Translations under genes and position numbers: made by a program
Shown here: in pieces, positions 17,807-27,479 of the stretch
Layout: every line of letters starts with the position of its first letter
How positions within the stretch are numbered: position 1 is the first letter of the stretch
The notes under the pieces: model-generated
Database searches by the model: none
What the model was told of the DNA's origin: nothing
Seen by the model: the letters and a program-made list of their open reading frames with translations, nothing else
Origin: Pantoea vagans
Lineage (GTDB): Bacteria; Pseudomonadota; Gammaproteobacteria; Enterobacterales; Enterobacteriaceae
Direction of reading: 5' to 3'
Length of the DNA stretch: 64,000 bases
NCBI RefSeq assembly: GCF_004792415.1
Contig: NZ_CP038853.1
Location: 1,364,001-1,428,000 of the forward strand

Positions 17807-17999
17807 AGGGAACACAGTCAGATCGGAAAGTCGCAAAAGCCGCCATCCCTGGCATGCCCGGCCCGCGCGATTACGCACCTCATCCCTGAGGTGCGCCCGT
17901 AACAGGGCCAACGCGTTGCGTTGTTCAAAAACGCTCCCGGCGTTATTTTCCGGACGGCGGGACGCTTTCCTCCTCTGCCCGTGTTCCCTACGCTTTAAG
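17807..17999. repeat. Dispersed palindromic repeat, copy A
   Basis: Bounded by inverted repeats AGGGAACAC (17807-17815) and GTGTTCCCT (17981-17989) and followed by CGCTTTAAG. The internal 28-base core at 17827-17854, AAAGTCGCAAAAG then CCGCCATCCCTGGCA, matches the core of the element at 34643-34756 with two differences; both copies end in CGCTTTAAG. It looks like a family of intergenic palindromic elements, function unknown. Confidence 0.6.
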
Positions 18000-18076
18000 C
18001 TAATGTGTTGCTGCTAAATTCGTTCAGCTGTGAGTTTGTCAGAAATCTGAAGGGGCTTTCGCCCCCTGAACCATAC

Positions 18077-18976
18077 TCAGGAAAGGAGTTCACACTGCGG
18101 CGGCAGGCGACAGCTCAGCGCGCCCGCCATCACCTCAATCACGAATTCGCGCCCGGAGAGCGGTTCACCATCCAGGTTAAAGGTCATCTCGTGCGGAGAG
18201 CGAATCGTCAGCGACTCCAGCTGCGTGGTGACGATGCCGGGGTTGTCATCGTCACCGGTCAGCGAGTGCAGCAGCGTCGGCAGCAGCTCCTGCGCGGTCA
18301 CAATACTGACGTCAAGCCGGCCATCGTTGATCAGCGCACCAGGGCATAAGCGCTGACCGCCGCCCGCCTGACGCCCGTTACCGATACCGATAACCAGCGC
18401 ATCACCCTGCCAGGCGAAATCGGGACCGCTGATCTCGCAGGTATCGGGTTTCAGCGTATCCATGCGCATCAGGCCGTGAATAAAGTAGGAGACACCGCCC
18501 AGCGCCGACTTCAGTTTTTCCGGTGTTTCTGTGGTGATGCGGGTGCCAAATCCGCCCGTCGCCATATTGATGAAGTAGTGGCTCTGGTTCACTCTGGCCA
18601 GGTCGATGGCATGCGCTTTGCCCTGAATCGCCAGTCGCAGTGCCGGTTCCATCTCTTCCGGAATACCGACGCTGGTGGCAAAGTCGTTGGCAGTGCCCAG
18701 CGGCAGGATACCCAGCACCGGGCGATGATCGGCATCTGATGCCGCCAGCGCAGTGGCAACCTCATTAATGGTGCCATCGCCGCCACCGGCTACGACGGTC
18801 TCCGCCTGTAGCCCAATCGCCTCTCTGACGTACCTGTCGCCATCGCCTTTTTCGAACGTGACACGCACCGCAATGTCGAAGCCTTCTTCACGCAGGGTGG
18901 TAATGGCTTCGCGCAGATCATCATTACCCGCGCCTTTCCCATTCAGGATGAGCAGCGTAAGCGGTTTATTGTCCAT
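18077..18976 (-). CDS. yegS: Lipid kinase YegS
   Basis: A 299-residue member of the diacylglycerol/sphingosine-kinase-like family; E. coli YegS phosphorylates phosphatidylglycerol in vitro. The nucleotide-binding loop GGGDGT is at residues 64-69 and the [10 protein letters not shown] motif at 91-100. The C-terminal beta-sandwich half has [15 protein letters not shown] and LNLDGEPL-like sequence, as expected. Start ATG at 18974-18976. It is monocistronic, downstream of cyaR on the same strand, in the position expected from E. coli synteny around yegQ. Confidence 0.95.
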   Translation of the reverse strand: MDNKPLTLLILNGKGAGNDDLREAITTLREEGFDIAVRVTFEKGDGDRYVREAIGLQAETVVAGGGDGTINEVATALAASDADHRPVLGILPLGTANDFATSVGIPEEMEPALRLAIQGKAHAIDLARVNQSHYFINMATGGFGTRITTETPEKLKSALGGVSYFIHGLMRMDTLKPDTCEISGPDFAWQGDALVIGIGNGRQAGGGQRLCPGALINDGRLDVSIVTAQELLPTLLHSLTGDDDNPGIVTTQLESLTIRSPHEMTFNLDGEPLSGREFVIEVMAGALSCRLPPQCELLS

Positions 18977-19056
18977 TTTGCGTTCCTTGAAGATCTACAG
19001 AGTAAGAAGGGAATATATAGCACAGCTGCCAGCAGTAAATTATTGGCGAAAGAGAG

Positions 19057-19091
19057 AAAAAAGAAAACCCGCACGGGGGAGCCGGGCGGGT
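19057..19091 (-). terminator. Terminator of cyaR
   Basis: On the minus strand, an ACCCGC-n-CGG stem (19086-19091 with 19067-19072, extended past one mismatch) leads into TTTCTTTTTTC. It is the intrinsic terminator of the small RNA and may also stop yegQ read-through. Confidence 0.85.
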
Positions 19092-19143
19092 AAATGAGGT
19101 GGTTCCTGGTAAATCTGCCGTTTGTTGTTACTCGTTAGCAGCA
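19057..19143 (-). ncRNA. cyaR: Small RNA CyaR
   Basis: Read on the minus strand from about 19143, the sequence starts GCTG-like and contains ACCAGGAACCACCTC (19093-19107), the highly conserved Hfq/target-pairing core of CyaR. A hairpin ACCCGC...GCGGGT (19067-19091) and a T-rich tail follow. The length of about 87 nt and the location directly downstream of yegQ match E. coli CyaR (RyeE). A TATAGT -10 box (19150-19155) and a CRP-like site lie upstream at correct spacing. CyaR represses ompX, nadE, luxS and others in E. coli; targets here are inference. Confidence 0.9.
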
Positions 19144-19176
19144 GGCGGGACTATAAAGCAGCGCTGAGCAGGGGTC

Positions 19177-19192
19177 TGTGATCCTGTTCTGA
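19177..19192 (-). promoter_or_regulatory. CRP-like site for cyaR
   Basis: TGTGATCCTGTTCTGA keeps a full TGTGA half-site, 6-base spacer and a partial second half (TCTGA). Its centre is about 41.5 bases from the predicted start near 19143, the class II activation distance, and a TATAGT -10 box sits between. E. coli cyaR is CRP-dependent, so regulation appears conserved. Confidence 0.65.
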
Positions 19193-19197
19193 TTTCC

Positions 19198-20577
19198 TCA
19201 AATTGTTTCCGTTGGTAAACGATTATGAGGATCACGGGTATCTTCGCCGTGATCAAAATTGCGCAGCAGCAGCGCAAAACGCAGATCGACCTCTTCCGGC
19301 ACCCGCAGCCAGACGCGATGGCCATCGCCGGGAGCAACCTCAGTGGGTTCACCACGCGCATTCTGCAGTGCATCCAGCTGGCCATTCAGGTTGCCTTCGG
19401 GCGTCATGATCTCCACGCTGTCGTGCAGCATAAACTTGTTCTTCACAGCCACTTCCGCCCATTCGCCCCGACGCTCGCCGGTAAATTCACCGACAAACTG
19501 CTGGCGATCCGAGACCGAAAAGCCCTGCTGATAATTCTGGTAGCTGTCATGGGTATGACGGCGCAGGAAACCTTCGGTATAGCCGCGATGGGCCAGGCCT
19601 TCCAGCTTTAACAGCAGTGAGGGGTCAAACGGCTTACCGGCCGCGGCATCGTCAATCGCCCGGCGATAAACCTGAGCGGTGCGGGCGCAGTAGTAGTAGG
19701 ACTTGGTGCGTCCTTCAATTTTCAGCGAATGCACGCCCATCTCGCTGAGCCGCTCCACGTGTGCCACTGCGCGCAGATCCCGCGAGTTCATGATGTAGGT
19801 GCCGTGTTCATCTTCGAACGCGCTCATCACCTCACCCGGCTTCATCTTCTCTTCCAGCAGAAATACCTTGTCGGTGGGCTGACCGATGCCCAGCGTGGGC
19901 GTCACATCCTGTACCGGGATGGGCTCATGAATACCGACGATATTCCCCACTTCATCCTGCTGGCCTTCCGCCACTTTATACTCCCAGCGGCAGGCGTTGG
20001 TGCAGGTGCCCTGATTCGGATCGCGTTTGTTCATATAGCCTGACAGCAGACAGCGACCGGAATAGGCCATACAGAGCGCACCATGAACAAACACTTCCAG
20101 CTCCATCTCCGGCACCTGCTGGCGGATCTCAGCGATCTCCTCCAGTGACAGCTCGCGTGACAGAATCACCCGGCTCAGCCCCATCTGCTGCCAGAATTTT
20201 ACCGTGGCCCAGTTTACCGCATTGGCCTGCACCGACAGGTGAATCGGCATTGACGGGAACGCGTCACGCACCAGCATGATCAGGCCGGGATCGGACATGA
20301 TCAGTGCGTCAGGCTGCATCGCTACCACCGGCGTTAAGTCACGAATAAAGGTTTTCAGCTTGGCGTTGTGCGGTGCAATGTTCACCACCACGTAGAATTT
20401 TTTGCCCAGCGCGTGCGCTTCGTTGATGCCCAGTGCGAGGTTCTCGTGGGTAAATTCGTTGTTGCGCACCCGCAGGCTGTAGCGTGGCTGGCCGGCATAG
20501 ACAGCATCGGCGCCATAAGCAAAGGCATAACGCATGTTTTTCAGCGTGCCGGCGGGGGAAAGCAGTTCGGGTTTCAT
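19198..20577 (-). CDS. yegQ: tRNA hydroxylation protein TrhP/YegQ (U32 peptidase-like)
   Basis: A 459-residue protein of the U32 family; E. coli YegQ/TrhP works in prephenate-dependent hydroxylation of wobble uridine (ho5U34). The U32 signature spans 161-179, EVFVHGALCMAYSGRCLLS, and further cysteines in NQGTCTNACRWEY suit an iron-sulfur cluster as described for the family. N-terminal MKPELLSPAGTLKNMRYAFA is diagnostic. Start ATG at 20575-20577. It is followed on the same strand by cyaR. yegP, often next to it in E. coli, is absent. Confidence 0.95.
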   Translation of the reverse strand: MKPELLSPAGTLKNMRYAFAYGADAVYAGQPRYSLRVRNNEFTHENLALGINEAHALGKKFYVVVNIAPHNAKLKTFIRDLTPVVAMQPDALIMSDPGLIMLVRDAFPSMPIHLSVQANAVNWATVKFWQQMGLSRVILSRELSLEEIAEIRQQVPEMELEVFVHGALCMAYSGRCLLSGYMNKRDPNQGTCTNACRWEYKVAEGQQDEVGNIVGIHEPIPVQDVTPTLGIGQPTDKVFLLEEKMKPGEVMSAFEDEHGTYIMNSRDLRAVAHVERLSEMGVHSLKIEGRTKSYYYCARTAQVYRRAIDDAAAGKPFDPSLLLKLEGLAHRGYTEGFLRRHTHDSYQNYQQGFSVSDRQQFVGEFTGERRGEWAEVAVKNKFMLHDSVEIMTPEGNLNGQLDALQNARGEPTEVAPGDGHRVWLRVPEEVDLRFALLLRNFDHGEDTRDPHNRLPTETI

Positions 20578-20636
20578 GATGTTCTCACTGATGTCAGGTC
20601 AGTATGCCGCCTGAAGCGGCAGGTGCAGGGCCGTTA

Positions 20637-20782
20637 AGAGCCTATCCCATTCGGCTATTTTATTTGTCAGTCTGAACCTGGGCAGTGCTCACAATCCTCA
20701 CGTACTACGTGTACGCTCCGGTTGTTCCGCGCTGTCCGTGTCCAGACTGCCTGCAACAATTACGCCTACTGGGATAGGCTCT
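20637..20782. repeat. 146-base intergenic palindrome
   Basis: Perfect 13-bp inverted ends AGAGCCTATCCCA (20637-20649) and TGGGATAGGCTCT (20770-20782), with further inner complementarity (CAGTCTG / CAGACTG) and a central ACGTACTACGT. The whole could fold into one long imperfect hairpin. It lies between baeR and yegQ, upstream of the yegQ start. This looks like a member of a mobile or REP/ERIC-like enterobacterial repeat family; I cannot name it. Confidence 0.75.
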
Positions 20783-20847
20783 AAGCCCTGCAAAAGGTGC
20801 GGAATTGTAGGCAGTGAGAAAAGGGAAGTAAATTGATCGGGATCAAA

Positions 20848-21555
20848 CTAGATCAAATGACAGGCGTCGGCTTCCCAGCGATAGCCCATGCCGTAGACCG
20901 CACGGATAAAGGGTTGCTCGCTGTCGAGATTCTCCAGCTTGCGCCGCAGATTCTTGATATGGCTGTCGATGGTGCGATCCGTGACCACGCGATAGTCATC
21001 ATAGAGATGGTTGAGCAGCTGTTCGCGTGAAAAGACTTTGCCCGGTTCCAGCGACAGGGTTTTTAGCAGCCGGAACTCCGCCGGAGTAAGATCCAGCGGC
21101 TTGTCGCGCCAGCTGGCGAAGAAGCGGCTCTCATCAACCCGCAGTAACGAGGCGCTTTGCGGCTCTTCCGCTGACCGTTTGACCCGGCGCAGAATCGTTT
21201 TAACCCGCGCCACCACTTCACGCGGGCTGAAGGGTTTGCAGATGTAGTCATCCGCGCCCAGCTCCAGCCCCAGCAGCCGATCAATCTCTTCGGTGCGGGC
21301 GGTGACCATAATAATCGGCAGTTCGGAATGACGACGGATTTCGCGGCACAGCGTTAAGCCGTCGGTGCCCGGCAGCATCAAATCCAGCAGCATCAGGTCG
21401 GGTGGCGTCTGGCGCACATACTCCAGCACCGCATTGCCGTCGGCGATGTGATGGGTACGGTAGTTCGAGGCGTGCAGATAATCGATCATCAGCTGCGCCA
21501 GTTTCGGCTCATCTTCGACCACCAGAATCAGCGGGTCGTGGTTTTCCTGGCTCAT
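20848..21555 (-). CDS. baeR: Response regulator BaeR
   Basis: OmpR/PhoB-type regulator of 235 residues, partner of BaeS, activating envelope-stress and efflux genes. The receiver has the acidic pocket at D15, phospho-acceptor D58 ([10 protein letters not shown]) and K107 (ICKPF). The C-terminal winged helix shows [12 protein letters not shown] and [14 protein letters not shown]. It follows baeS by 6 bases and ends the mdtABCD-baeSR operon. Confidence 0.96.
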   Translation of the reverse strand: MSQENHDPLILVVEDEPKLAQLMIDYLHASNYRTHHIADGNAVLEYVRQTPPDLMLLDLMLPGTDGLTLCREIRRHSELPIIMVTARTEEIDRLLGLELGADDYICKPFSPREVVARVKTILRRVKRSAEEPQSASLLRVDESRFFASWRDKPLDLTPAEFRLLKTLSLEPGKVFSREQLLNHLYDDYRVVTDRTIDSHIKNLRRKLENLDSEQPFIRAVYGMGYRWEADACHLI

Positions 21556-21561
21556 AAGCGT

Positions 21562-22950
21562 CTACACAGGGGGAACATAGCGCAAGTGTAGCGCGATTTT
21601 CAGTCCACCTAAATCAGAGTGCGCCGCATGAATATCGCCGCCGTGTGCATCTGCGATATTTTTACAGATGGCCAGGCCCAGGCCCGAACCGCCGCTGGCG
21701 CGATTGCGCGAGCCTTCGGTGCGGAAAAAGCGCTCAAAAATCTGCACCTGATGTTCTCTGTCTACGCCCGGTGCGCTGTCATCAAACTCAATGTGCCAGT
21801 GGGGCGCTTCATACTTCAGCGTCACTTCAACCCGTCCACCGCTGTCGGTGTAGCGCAGGCTGTTTTCCAGCAGGTTAGTGAATAACTGCATCAGGCGGTC
21901 GGGATCGCCGAAGAAAGGCGCGTTGTCGGGCAGATTCAGCTTCAGCGTCAGGCCGTGCGCGCGATAACGTTCGGCAAAGCTGCCAGCGGTCACTTCCAGC
22001 AGCTGCACCAGATCGGTCGCCTGCTTGCGGTAAGCGAGGGCACCCACGTCCGACAGCGATAGCTGATGCAGGTCTTCGACCAGCTTAGTCAGCACCACGA
22101 CTTCACTCTGCAGGGAGGCGATCGCATCCGGCGTCAGTTTGCGTACGCCATCCTGCATCGCTTCCAGTTCACCGCGCAGGATCGCCAGCGGCGTGCGCAG
22201 CTCATGGGAGATATCAGCCATAAAGGCGCGGCGCATGCTTTCGTTTTTCTCCAGCGAGCTGGCCAGCAGGTTAAAGTCACCGGCCAGCTGGCCCAGCTCA
22301 TCCCGGCTGCTGACCTCAACGCGGGTGGCAAAATTGCCGGCCGCCAGATGATGCGTGCCATCGACCAGCCGCTTAACCGGCGCCAGCAGGCCCCGCGCCA
22401 TCAGCCAGGTTGCCAGCGCCGCCAGCAGCGTTGACAGCCCCACGATAATCCAGCTGGTGCGCCGCTGCTGTTGATCAAAGTTAATATCGGTACTGCGCGT
22501 CAGCCGCTCCGGTGGCGAGCCGATCACCCAGCCAACCACCTTACCGGTACTGGTCGTGATATTGCGTCTTGTGCCTTCCGGGGGCACCGGCCCCGGCGGT
22601 CCGACCATCACTTTATATTTCTGATCGAGGACCCAGAACTGGGTGCGCCAGCCGTGTGGCGGCAGCTGACTGCTGCTGTCAGGATTCTGCTCCAGCGAAC
22701 GCAGCATGGTGAAGATCAGCCGATCGTTGTGGCGCAGAAAATCCCAGTTCCCATGCTGCTCATACTGATCGGCCAGCGCATCGCTGAGCAGATTCAGGCG
22801 CTGCTGATTGCCGCGCTTGATGTAGTCGACAAAGCCGTGTTCGAAACTGAGGCGAACACCCCAGTGCATGGTGATCAGCACCAGCATGCAGGTGGCGAAA
22901 ATCGCCATAAACAGTTTGGCCCCGATGCCCAGGCGCAGGTTAACTCTCAT
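21562..22950 (-). CDS. baeS: Sensor histidine kinase BaeS
   Basis: A 462-residue inner-membrane kinase that senses envelope stress such as indole, flavonoids and metals. In order: TM1 about 12-35, a periplasmic sensor domain of ~130 residues, TM2 about 166-189, HAMP to ~240, HisKA with H249 in [13 protein letters not shown], then the ATPase with [11 protein letters not shown] (N box) and [14 protein letters not shown] (G2). All catalytic boxes are intact. The start ATG overlaps the mdtD stop by 4 bases (ATGA), implying coupling. Confidence 0.96.
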   Translation of the reverse strand: MRVNLRLGIGAKLFMAIFATCMLVLITMHWGVRLSFEHGFVDYIKRGNQQRLNLLSDALADQYEQHGNWDFLRHNDRLIFTMLRSLEQNPDSSSQLPPHGWRTQFWVLDQKYKVMVGPPGPVPPEGTRRNITTSTGKVVGWVIGSPPERLTRSTDINFDQQQRRTSWIIVGLSTLLAALATWLMARGLLAPVKRLVDGTHHLAAGNFATRVEVSSRDELGQLAGDFNLLASSLEKNESMRRAFMADISHELRTPLAILRGELEAMQDGVRKLTPDAIASLQSEVVVLTKLVEDLHQLSLSDVGALAYRKQATDLVQLLEVTAGSFAERYRAHGLTLKLNLPDNAPFFGDPDRLMQLFTNLLENSLRYTDSGGRVEVTLKYEAPHWHIEFDDSAPGVDREHQVQIFERFFRTEGSRNRASGGSGLGLAICKNIADAHGGDIHAAHSDLGGLKIALHLRYVPPV

Positions 22951-24356
22951 TTTTTTCTCCGGCGTCGCAGATCAACGTTGGTACTTACCTGTGGCGGGAC
23001 GCGCCAGAACACCAGCGCGGGCAGGATGATAATCAGCGACATGCAAAGGTAGGTATAAATAAACATCTGGTGCTCCGCTGCGCTGTTTGCTGCGCTCTCC
23101 TGGGCAAACGCGCCCAGCAGCAGACCGGCCACGGTGACGCCAATACTCATCGACAGCTGCATAATCATCGACAGCAGGCTGTTGCCGCTGGAGGCCAGCT
23201 CATCCGGCAACTCCTTCAGCGTCAGGGTATTCATCGAAGAGAAGCGAATGGCGTTGACCATGCCCTGCAGAAACAGCACCAGCGGCAGCAGCCAGACCCA
23301 GCCCATGAGCGCCACCAGCGGGAACAGCAGGACCACCAGCGCCAGTGACACGGTCGACATCACCAGCACATTACGGTAGCCATAGAGATTGACGATGCGC
23401 ACCACAATACGCTTCATTCCCATATTGCCCAGCACCATCGGAATCATCATCAGACCGGCGTGAAACGGGCTGTAGCCCATGCCGAGCTGCAGAAAGATTG
23501 GCGTCATAAAGGGCAGCATGCCGCTGCCGATGCGGCCGGTAAAACTGCCGAGCAGGCCAATAGAGTAAACGCGATTATCAAACAGCTTCAGGCTGAACAG
23601 CGCGTTATCATTGCCGCGCGCATGCATCAGGTAAAACAGCAGAGAAAACATGCCAGTGAGGATCATGGCACCCAGCAGCAATGGCGAACCGCCGCTGCTG
23701 CGCTGACCATCCAGCGCCAGTGTCAGGGTAGCCATTCCGGCGGCCAGCAGGATAAAACCACCGAAATCAAAGCGGCGCGTCTGCATGCGGTAGTTGGGCA
23801 TCAGCATCAGGGTGGCGATAGCGCCTGCAATGCCGACTGGAATATTAATCAGAAAGATCCAGTGCCAGCTGGCGTACTCCACCAGCACGCCGCCCAGCGC
23901 CGGACCCAGCAGCGGACCAATCTGGCCGGGCAGGGTGACAAAGGTCATGGCCGACATGTACTGTTCGCGCGGCACGATTTTCATCACCGTCAGGCGACCC
24001 ACCGGCACCATCATGGCCCCGCCAATCCCCTGAACCACGCGCGACAGCACCAGCTGATCCAGTGTGCCGGAGATGGCGCACAGCAGCGAACCCAGGCTGA
24101 ACAGCACAATCGCGCAGAAGAAGATGTTGCGCACGCCAAAGCGATCCGCCAGCCAGCCGCTGACCGGCAGCATCACGGCCACCGTCAGCACGTAATAGAC
24201 GATCACCGAGTGCATGTGCAGCGGACTGACGCCCAGGTCGTGTGCCATCGACGGGATCGCGGTATTGACGATGGTGGTATCCAGCGTCTGCATAAAGAAA
24301 CCGATGGCAACAATCCACAGTTGCCAGCGGACGTTTGTGCTTTGCGTAGTCATCAA
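22947..24356 (-). CDS. mdtD: MFS transporter MdtD (DHA2 family)
   Basis: A 469-residue, 14-helix drug:H+ antiporter-2 family protein. Visible marks are ALDT-like [16 protein letters not shown] in TM1, [14 protein letters not shown] between TM2 and TM3, and [17 protein letters not shown] (motif C region). In E. coli the gene is co-transcribed with mdtABC but not needed for RND efflux; iron-citrate export has been reported for it (IceT). It follows mdtC by 48 bases and overlaps baeS. Confidence 0.93.
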   Translation of the reverse strand: MMTTQSTNVRWQLWIVAIGFFMQTLDTTIVNTAIPSMAHDLGVSPLHMHSVIVYYVLTVAVMLPVSGWLADRFGVRNIFFCAIVLFSLGSLLCAISGTLDQLVLSRVVQGIGGAMMVPVGRLTVMKIVPREQYMSAMTFVTLPGQIGPLLGPALGGVLVEYASWHWIFLINIPVGIAGAIATLMLMPNYRMQTRRFDFGGFILLAAGMATLTLALDGQRSSGGSPLLLGAMILTGMFSLLFYLMHARGNDNALFSLKLFDNRVYSIGLLGSFTGRIGSGMLPFMTPIFLQLGMGYSPFHAGLMMIPMVLGNMGMKRIVVRIVNLYGYRNVLVMSTVSLALVVLLFPLVALMGWVWLLPLVLFLQGMVNAIRFSSMNTLTLKELPDELASSGNSLLSMIMQLSMSIGVTVAGLLLGAFAQESAANSAAEHQMFIYTYLCMSLIIILPALVFWRVPPQVSTNVDLRRRRKK

Positions 24357-24404
24357 TCCCCCCGATCAAGGCATCACATCCGCCGTCCGTCGCAGCCAGA
24401 CCCA

Positions 24405-27400
24405 TTACGGCTGCTGTGCGGCGGCCAGCGGGCGTTTTCTGCGCCGCAGCTTATCCATCATCAAATAGACCACCGGCGTGGTGTAGAGCGTCAGCAACTG
24501 ACTCATCACCAGGCCGCCCGCGATGGTAATCCCCAGCGGCTGGCGCAGTTCAGCACCGTCGCCGCTGCTCAGCACCAGCGGCAGCGCGCCAAACAGCGCC
24601 GCCAGCGTGGTCATCATAATCGGCCGGAAGCGCAACAGGCAGGCCTGGAATATCGCCTCCCGCGCGCTGAGCTGGCCGTTGCGTTCGGCCTCCAGCGCAA
24701 AGTCGACCATCATGATGGCGTTCTTTTTCACGATGCCGATCAGCAGCAGAATCCCGATTAGCGCGATCAGGCTGAAGGGCGTATCAAACAGTTCCAGCGC
24801 CAGAAGCGCCCCCACACCCGCCGAGGGCAGGGTTGAGAGAATGGTCAGCGGATGCACATAGCTCTCATAGAGGATACCCAGCACGATATAGACCGCCGCT
24901 ATCGCCGCCAGCATCAGCCAGAGCTGGCTGCTCTGCGACTGCTGAAACACCTGCGCGGTTCCGGCAAAGCTGCCACGCACGCTGGATGGCACGCCGATCG
25001 CCGTCATGGTGCGTTCAATCGCCTCCGACGCCTGTGACAGCGACACACCCTCTGGCAGGTTGAATGAGATGGTCGATGCCGCCGACAGCCCTTCATGATT
25101 GACCGACAGCGGCGCATTCGCTGGCTGCCAGTGGGCGAACCACGACAGCGGTATCGCTTTGCCTTCGCTGTTAATTACGAACATCTGCGACAGGGCGCTG
25201 ATATCCTGGGTGTAGCGTGGATCGACCTCCATCACCACTTTGTACTGGTTAAGCGGCTGATAGATGGTAGAGATCTGACGCTGACCAAAGGCGTTGTTCA
25301 GCAGGGCATTAGCCTGAGAGACGTCGATACCGAGACGCGCCATGCTTTCGCGGTCATAGGTCAGCGCCATCTCGCTGCCTTTATCCTGCTGATCGGAGTT
25401 CACGTCCGCCAGCTGCGGCAGGGCAGAGAACGCCTCACGGATTTTCGGCTCCCACATTCGCAGCGCGGCGAGATCGTCCGACAGCAGCGAATACTGATAA
25501 CCGGCATTCGACTCCCGGCCACCGACCCGCAGATCCTGCACCGCATTCAGGTAGAGGCTGGCACCCGGCTCTCTTGCCAGCTTTGTGCGCAGCCGCGCGA
25601 TGATCTCCACGGCGCTCTCTTTGCGCTCTGACAGCGGTTTCAGTGAGATAAACATTGAGCCGCTGTTGGTACGCATGCCACCGGTAAAGCCCACTACGCT
25701 GTCAACAGCGGGATCGGCGCCGACAATCTCCATAAAATCCTGCAGCTTACTGCGCATCGCCTGAAACGAAATGCTCTGGTCAGCAGAGATAAAGCCGGAG
25801 AGCCGACCGGTATCCTGTTCCGGCATAAAAGTTTTCGGAATATGAACAAACAGCCAGCCAGTCAGGAAGATGGTGGCGAAAAACAGCAGCATGATCCAGC
25901 GAGCATGGTTCAGCACCACGTTAAGCGAACGACCATACCCCTGCTGGATCGCCATCAGCAGCCGACCCGCGCCGCGCCGGCGGGGCTGGCTGCGTGGCCC
26001 ATGCGGCTTCAGCAGATACGCGCACATCATCGGTGTCAGGGTGATGGAGATAAACAGCGAGATAACAATCGACACCGACAGCGTAATGGCAAACTCAGAG
26101 AAGAAACGGCCAATCAGCCCGCCGATCATCAGCAGCGGCAGGAACACGGCAACCAGCGACAGGCTCATCGACAGCACGGTAAAGCCGACTTCCCGAACCC
26201 CTTTCAGCGCGGCGGCCAGCGGTTTCATGCCCGCTTCGACGTGGCGGGCAATGTTCTCCAGCACCACGATCGCATCATCCACCACAAAGCCGGTGGCGAT
26301 GGTCAGCGCCATCAGCGAGAGGTTATTCAGGCTGAAGCCGCACAGGTACATCGCTGCAAAGGTGCCGATCAGCGAAACCGGCACGGCGACGGCGGGGATC
26401 AGCGTGGCACGACCGGAGCGCAGGAAAACAAACACCACCAGAATCACCAGCGCCACGGCGATTAACAGAGACTGCTCCACTTCATGCAGCGAGGCGCGAA
26501 TGGTGGGCGAGCGATCCTGAGCAATCTGCAGATCGATGGCGGCGGGGATCACCTCATGCAGCAGTGGCATTTCGGCACGGATCCGGTCAACCGTATCGAT
26601 GACGTTGGCTTCAGGCGTTTTGCGGATCAGCAGCAGCACCGCCGGTTTACCGCGCGACATCCCGGCGTTACGCACGTCCTGCACTGAATCCTCGACGGTC
26701 GCCACATCTGACAGCTTCACCGCTGCGCCGTTGTTGTAGTGCACTACCAGCGGCTGATACTCACGGGCGGTCTGCAGCGCGTCATTGGTACGCAACTGCC
26801 AGCGCTGCTGCGCGTCGTCCAGTGCGCCCTGCGGCCGACGCTGGTTGGCGTTCGAGATCGCGGTGCGCACCGCATCCAGCGACACGCCCTGATTAAACAG
26901 CGCCTGCGGATTGAGCGCCACGCGCACCGCAGGCAACGAACTGCCGCCCACGGTGACGTCGCCCACGCCCTCGATCTGTGACAGTTTTTGTGCCAGCTGG
27001 GTCGAGGCGTAATCATAGAGCTGACCGGGATTATAGGTATCCGAGGTCAGCGTCATGATCATAATTGGCGCATCCGAAGGGTTCACTTTGCGATAAGTGG
27101 GACGCGACGGCATGCCGGTGGGCAGCAGGCTTTGCGCTGCATTGATCGCGGCCTGCACATCACGCGCCGCGCCGTTAATGTCGCGATCAAAATCGAACAC
27201 CAGAATGATGCGGGTGCTGCCCAGCGAACTGGTAGAGGTCATTTCACTGACGCCCGCGATGCGTCCCAGCGAGCGCTCCAGCGGCGTGGCCACCGACGAC
27301 GCCATAATCTCCGGCGACGCGCCCGGCAGTGACGCCGAGATAACGATCACCGGAAAATCGACCTGCGGCAGCGGCGCCACTGGCAGCAGCCGGAAACCCA

Positions 27401-27479
27401 GCATACCCGCCAGGGCGATGGCCAGCGTCAGCAGGGTCGTCGCGACGGGCCGGTTGATGAACAGGGCAAAGAACTTCAC
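24405..27479 (-). CDS. mdtC: RND multidrug efflux permease MdtC
   Basis: A 1024-residue RND inner-membrane pump subunit. It starts [20 protein letters not shown], with two repeats of one plus five transmembrane helices and two large periplasmic loops. The TM4 proton-relay aspartates appear in [38 protein letters not shown] marks TM10-11. MdtB and MdtC form a B2C heterotrimer with MdtA and TolC. The start overlaps the mdtB stop by 4 bases. Confidence 0.97.
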   Translation of the reverse strand: MKFFALFINRPVATTLLTLAIALAGMLGFRLLPVAPLPQVDFPVIVISASLPGASPEIMASSVATPLERSLGRIAGVSEMTSTSSLGSTRIILVFDFDRDINGAARDVQAAINAAQSLLPTGMPSRPTYRKVNPSDAPIMIMTLTSDTYNPGQLYDYASTQLAQKLSQIEGVGDVTVGGSSLPAVRVALNPQALFNQGVSLDAVRTAISNANQRRPQGALDDAQQRWQLRTNDALQTAREYQPLVVHYNNGAAVKLSDVATVEDSVQDVRNAGMSRGKPAVLLLIRKTPEANVIDTVDRIRAEMPLLHEVIPAAIDLQIAQDRSPTIRASLHEVEQSLLIAVALVILVVFVFLRSGRATLIPAVAVPVSLIGTFAAMYLCGFSLNNLSLMALTIATGFVVDDAIVVLENIARHVEAGMKPLAAALKGVREVGFTVLSMSLSLVAVFLPLLMIGGLIGRFFSEFAITLSVSIVISLFISITLTPMMCAYLLKPHGPRSQPRRRGAGRLLMAIQQGYGRSLNVVLNHARWIMLLFFATIFLTGWLFVHIPKTFMPEQDTGRLSGFISADQSISFQAMRSKLQDFMEIVGADPAVDSVVGFTGGMRTNSGSMFISLKPLSERKESAVEIIARLRTKLAREPGASLYLNAVQDLRVGGRESNAGYQYSLLSDDLAALRMWEPKIREAFSALPQLADVNSDQQDKGSEMALTYDRESMARLGIDVSQANALLNNAFGQRQISTIYQPLNQYKVVMEVDPRYTQDISALSQMFVINSEGKAIPLSWFAHWQPANAPLSVNHEGLSAASTISFNLPEGVSLSQASEAIERTMTAIGVPSSVRGSFAGTAQVFQQSQSSQLWLMLAAIAAVYIVLGILYESYVHPLTILSTLPSAGVGALLALELFDTPFSLIALIGILLLIGIVKKNAIMMVDFALEAERNGQLSAREAIFQACLLRFRPIMMTTLAALFGALPLVLSSGDGAELRQPLGITIAGGLVMSQLLTLYTTPVVYLMMDKLRRRKRPLAAAQQP

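Larger units (their letters stand above)
17546..18076. other. 531-base gap between rspA and yegS, with a dispersed palindromic repeat
   Basis: Holds the rspA promoter region on the left and no supportable gene. A plus-strand 87-codon frame covers part of it but has no ribosome-binding site and coincides with repeat sequence. Two similar hairpins, AGGGGC-TTTC-GCCCCC (18051-18066) and GGGC-TTTC-GCCC (17741-17752), lie on either side of the repeat at 17807-17999. Confidence 0.6.

Noticed and set aside
17626..17889. 87-codon frame in the rspA-yegS gap
   Set aside because: No ribosome-binding site, and its 3' third is the dispersed repeat.
23460..24761. Long 433-codon plus-strand frame opposite mdtD and mdtC
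   Set aside because: Its product is an artificial His/Gln/Arg-rich sequence typical of the antisense of GC-rich coding DNA, and it lies fully across two certain genes.
25842..26520. Two overlapping 207-216 codon frames opposite mdtC
   Set aside because: Antisense shadows of a conserved RND pump gene, with low-complexity composition and no ribosome-binding site.
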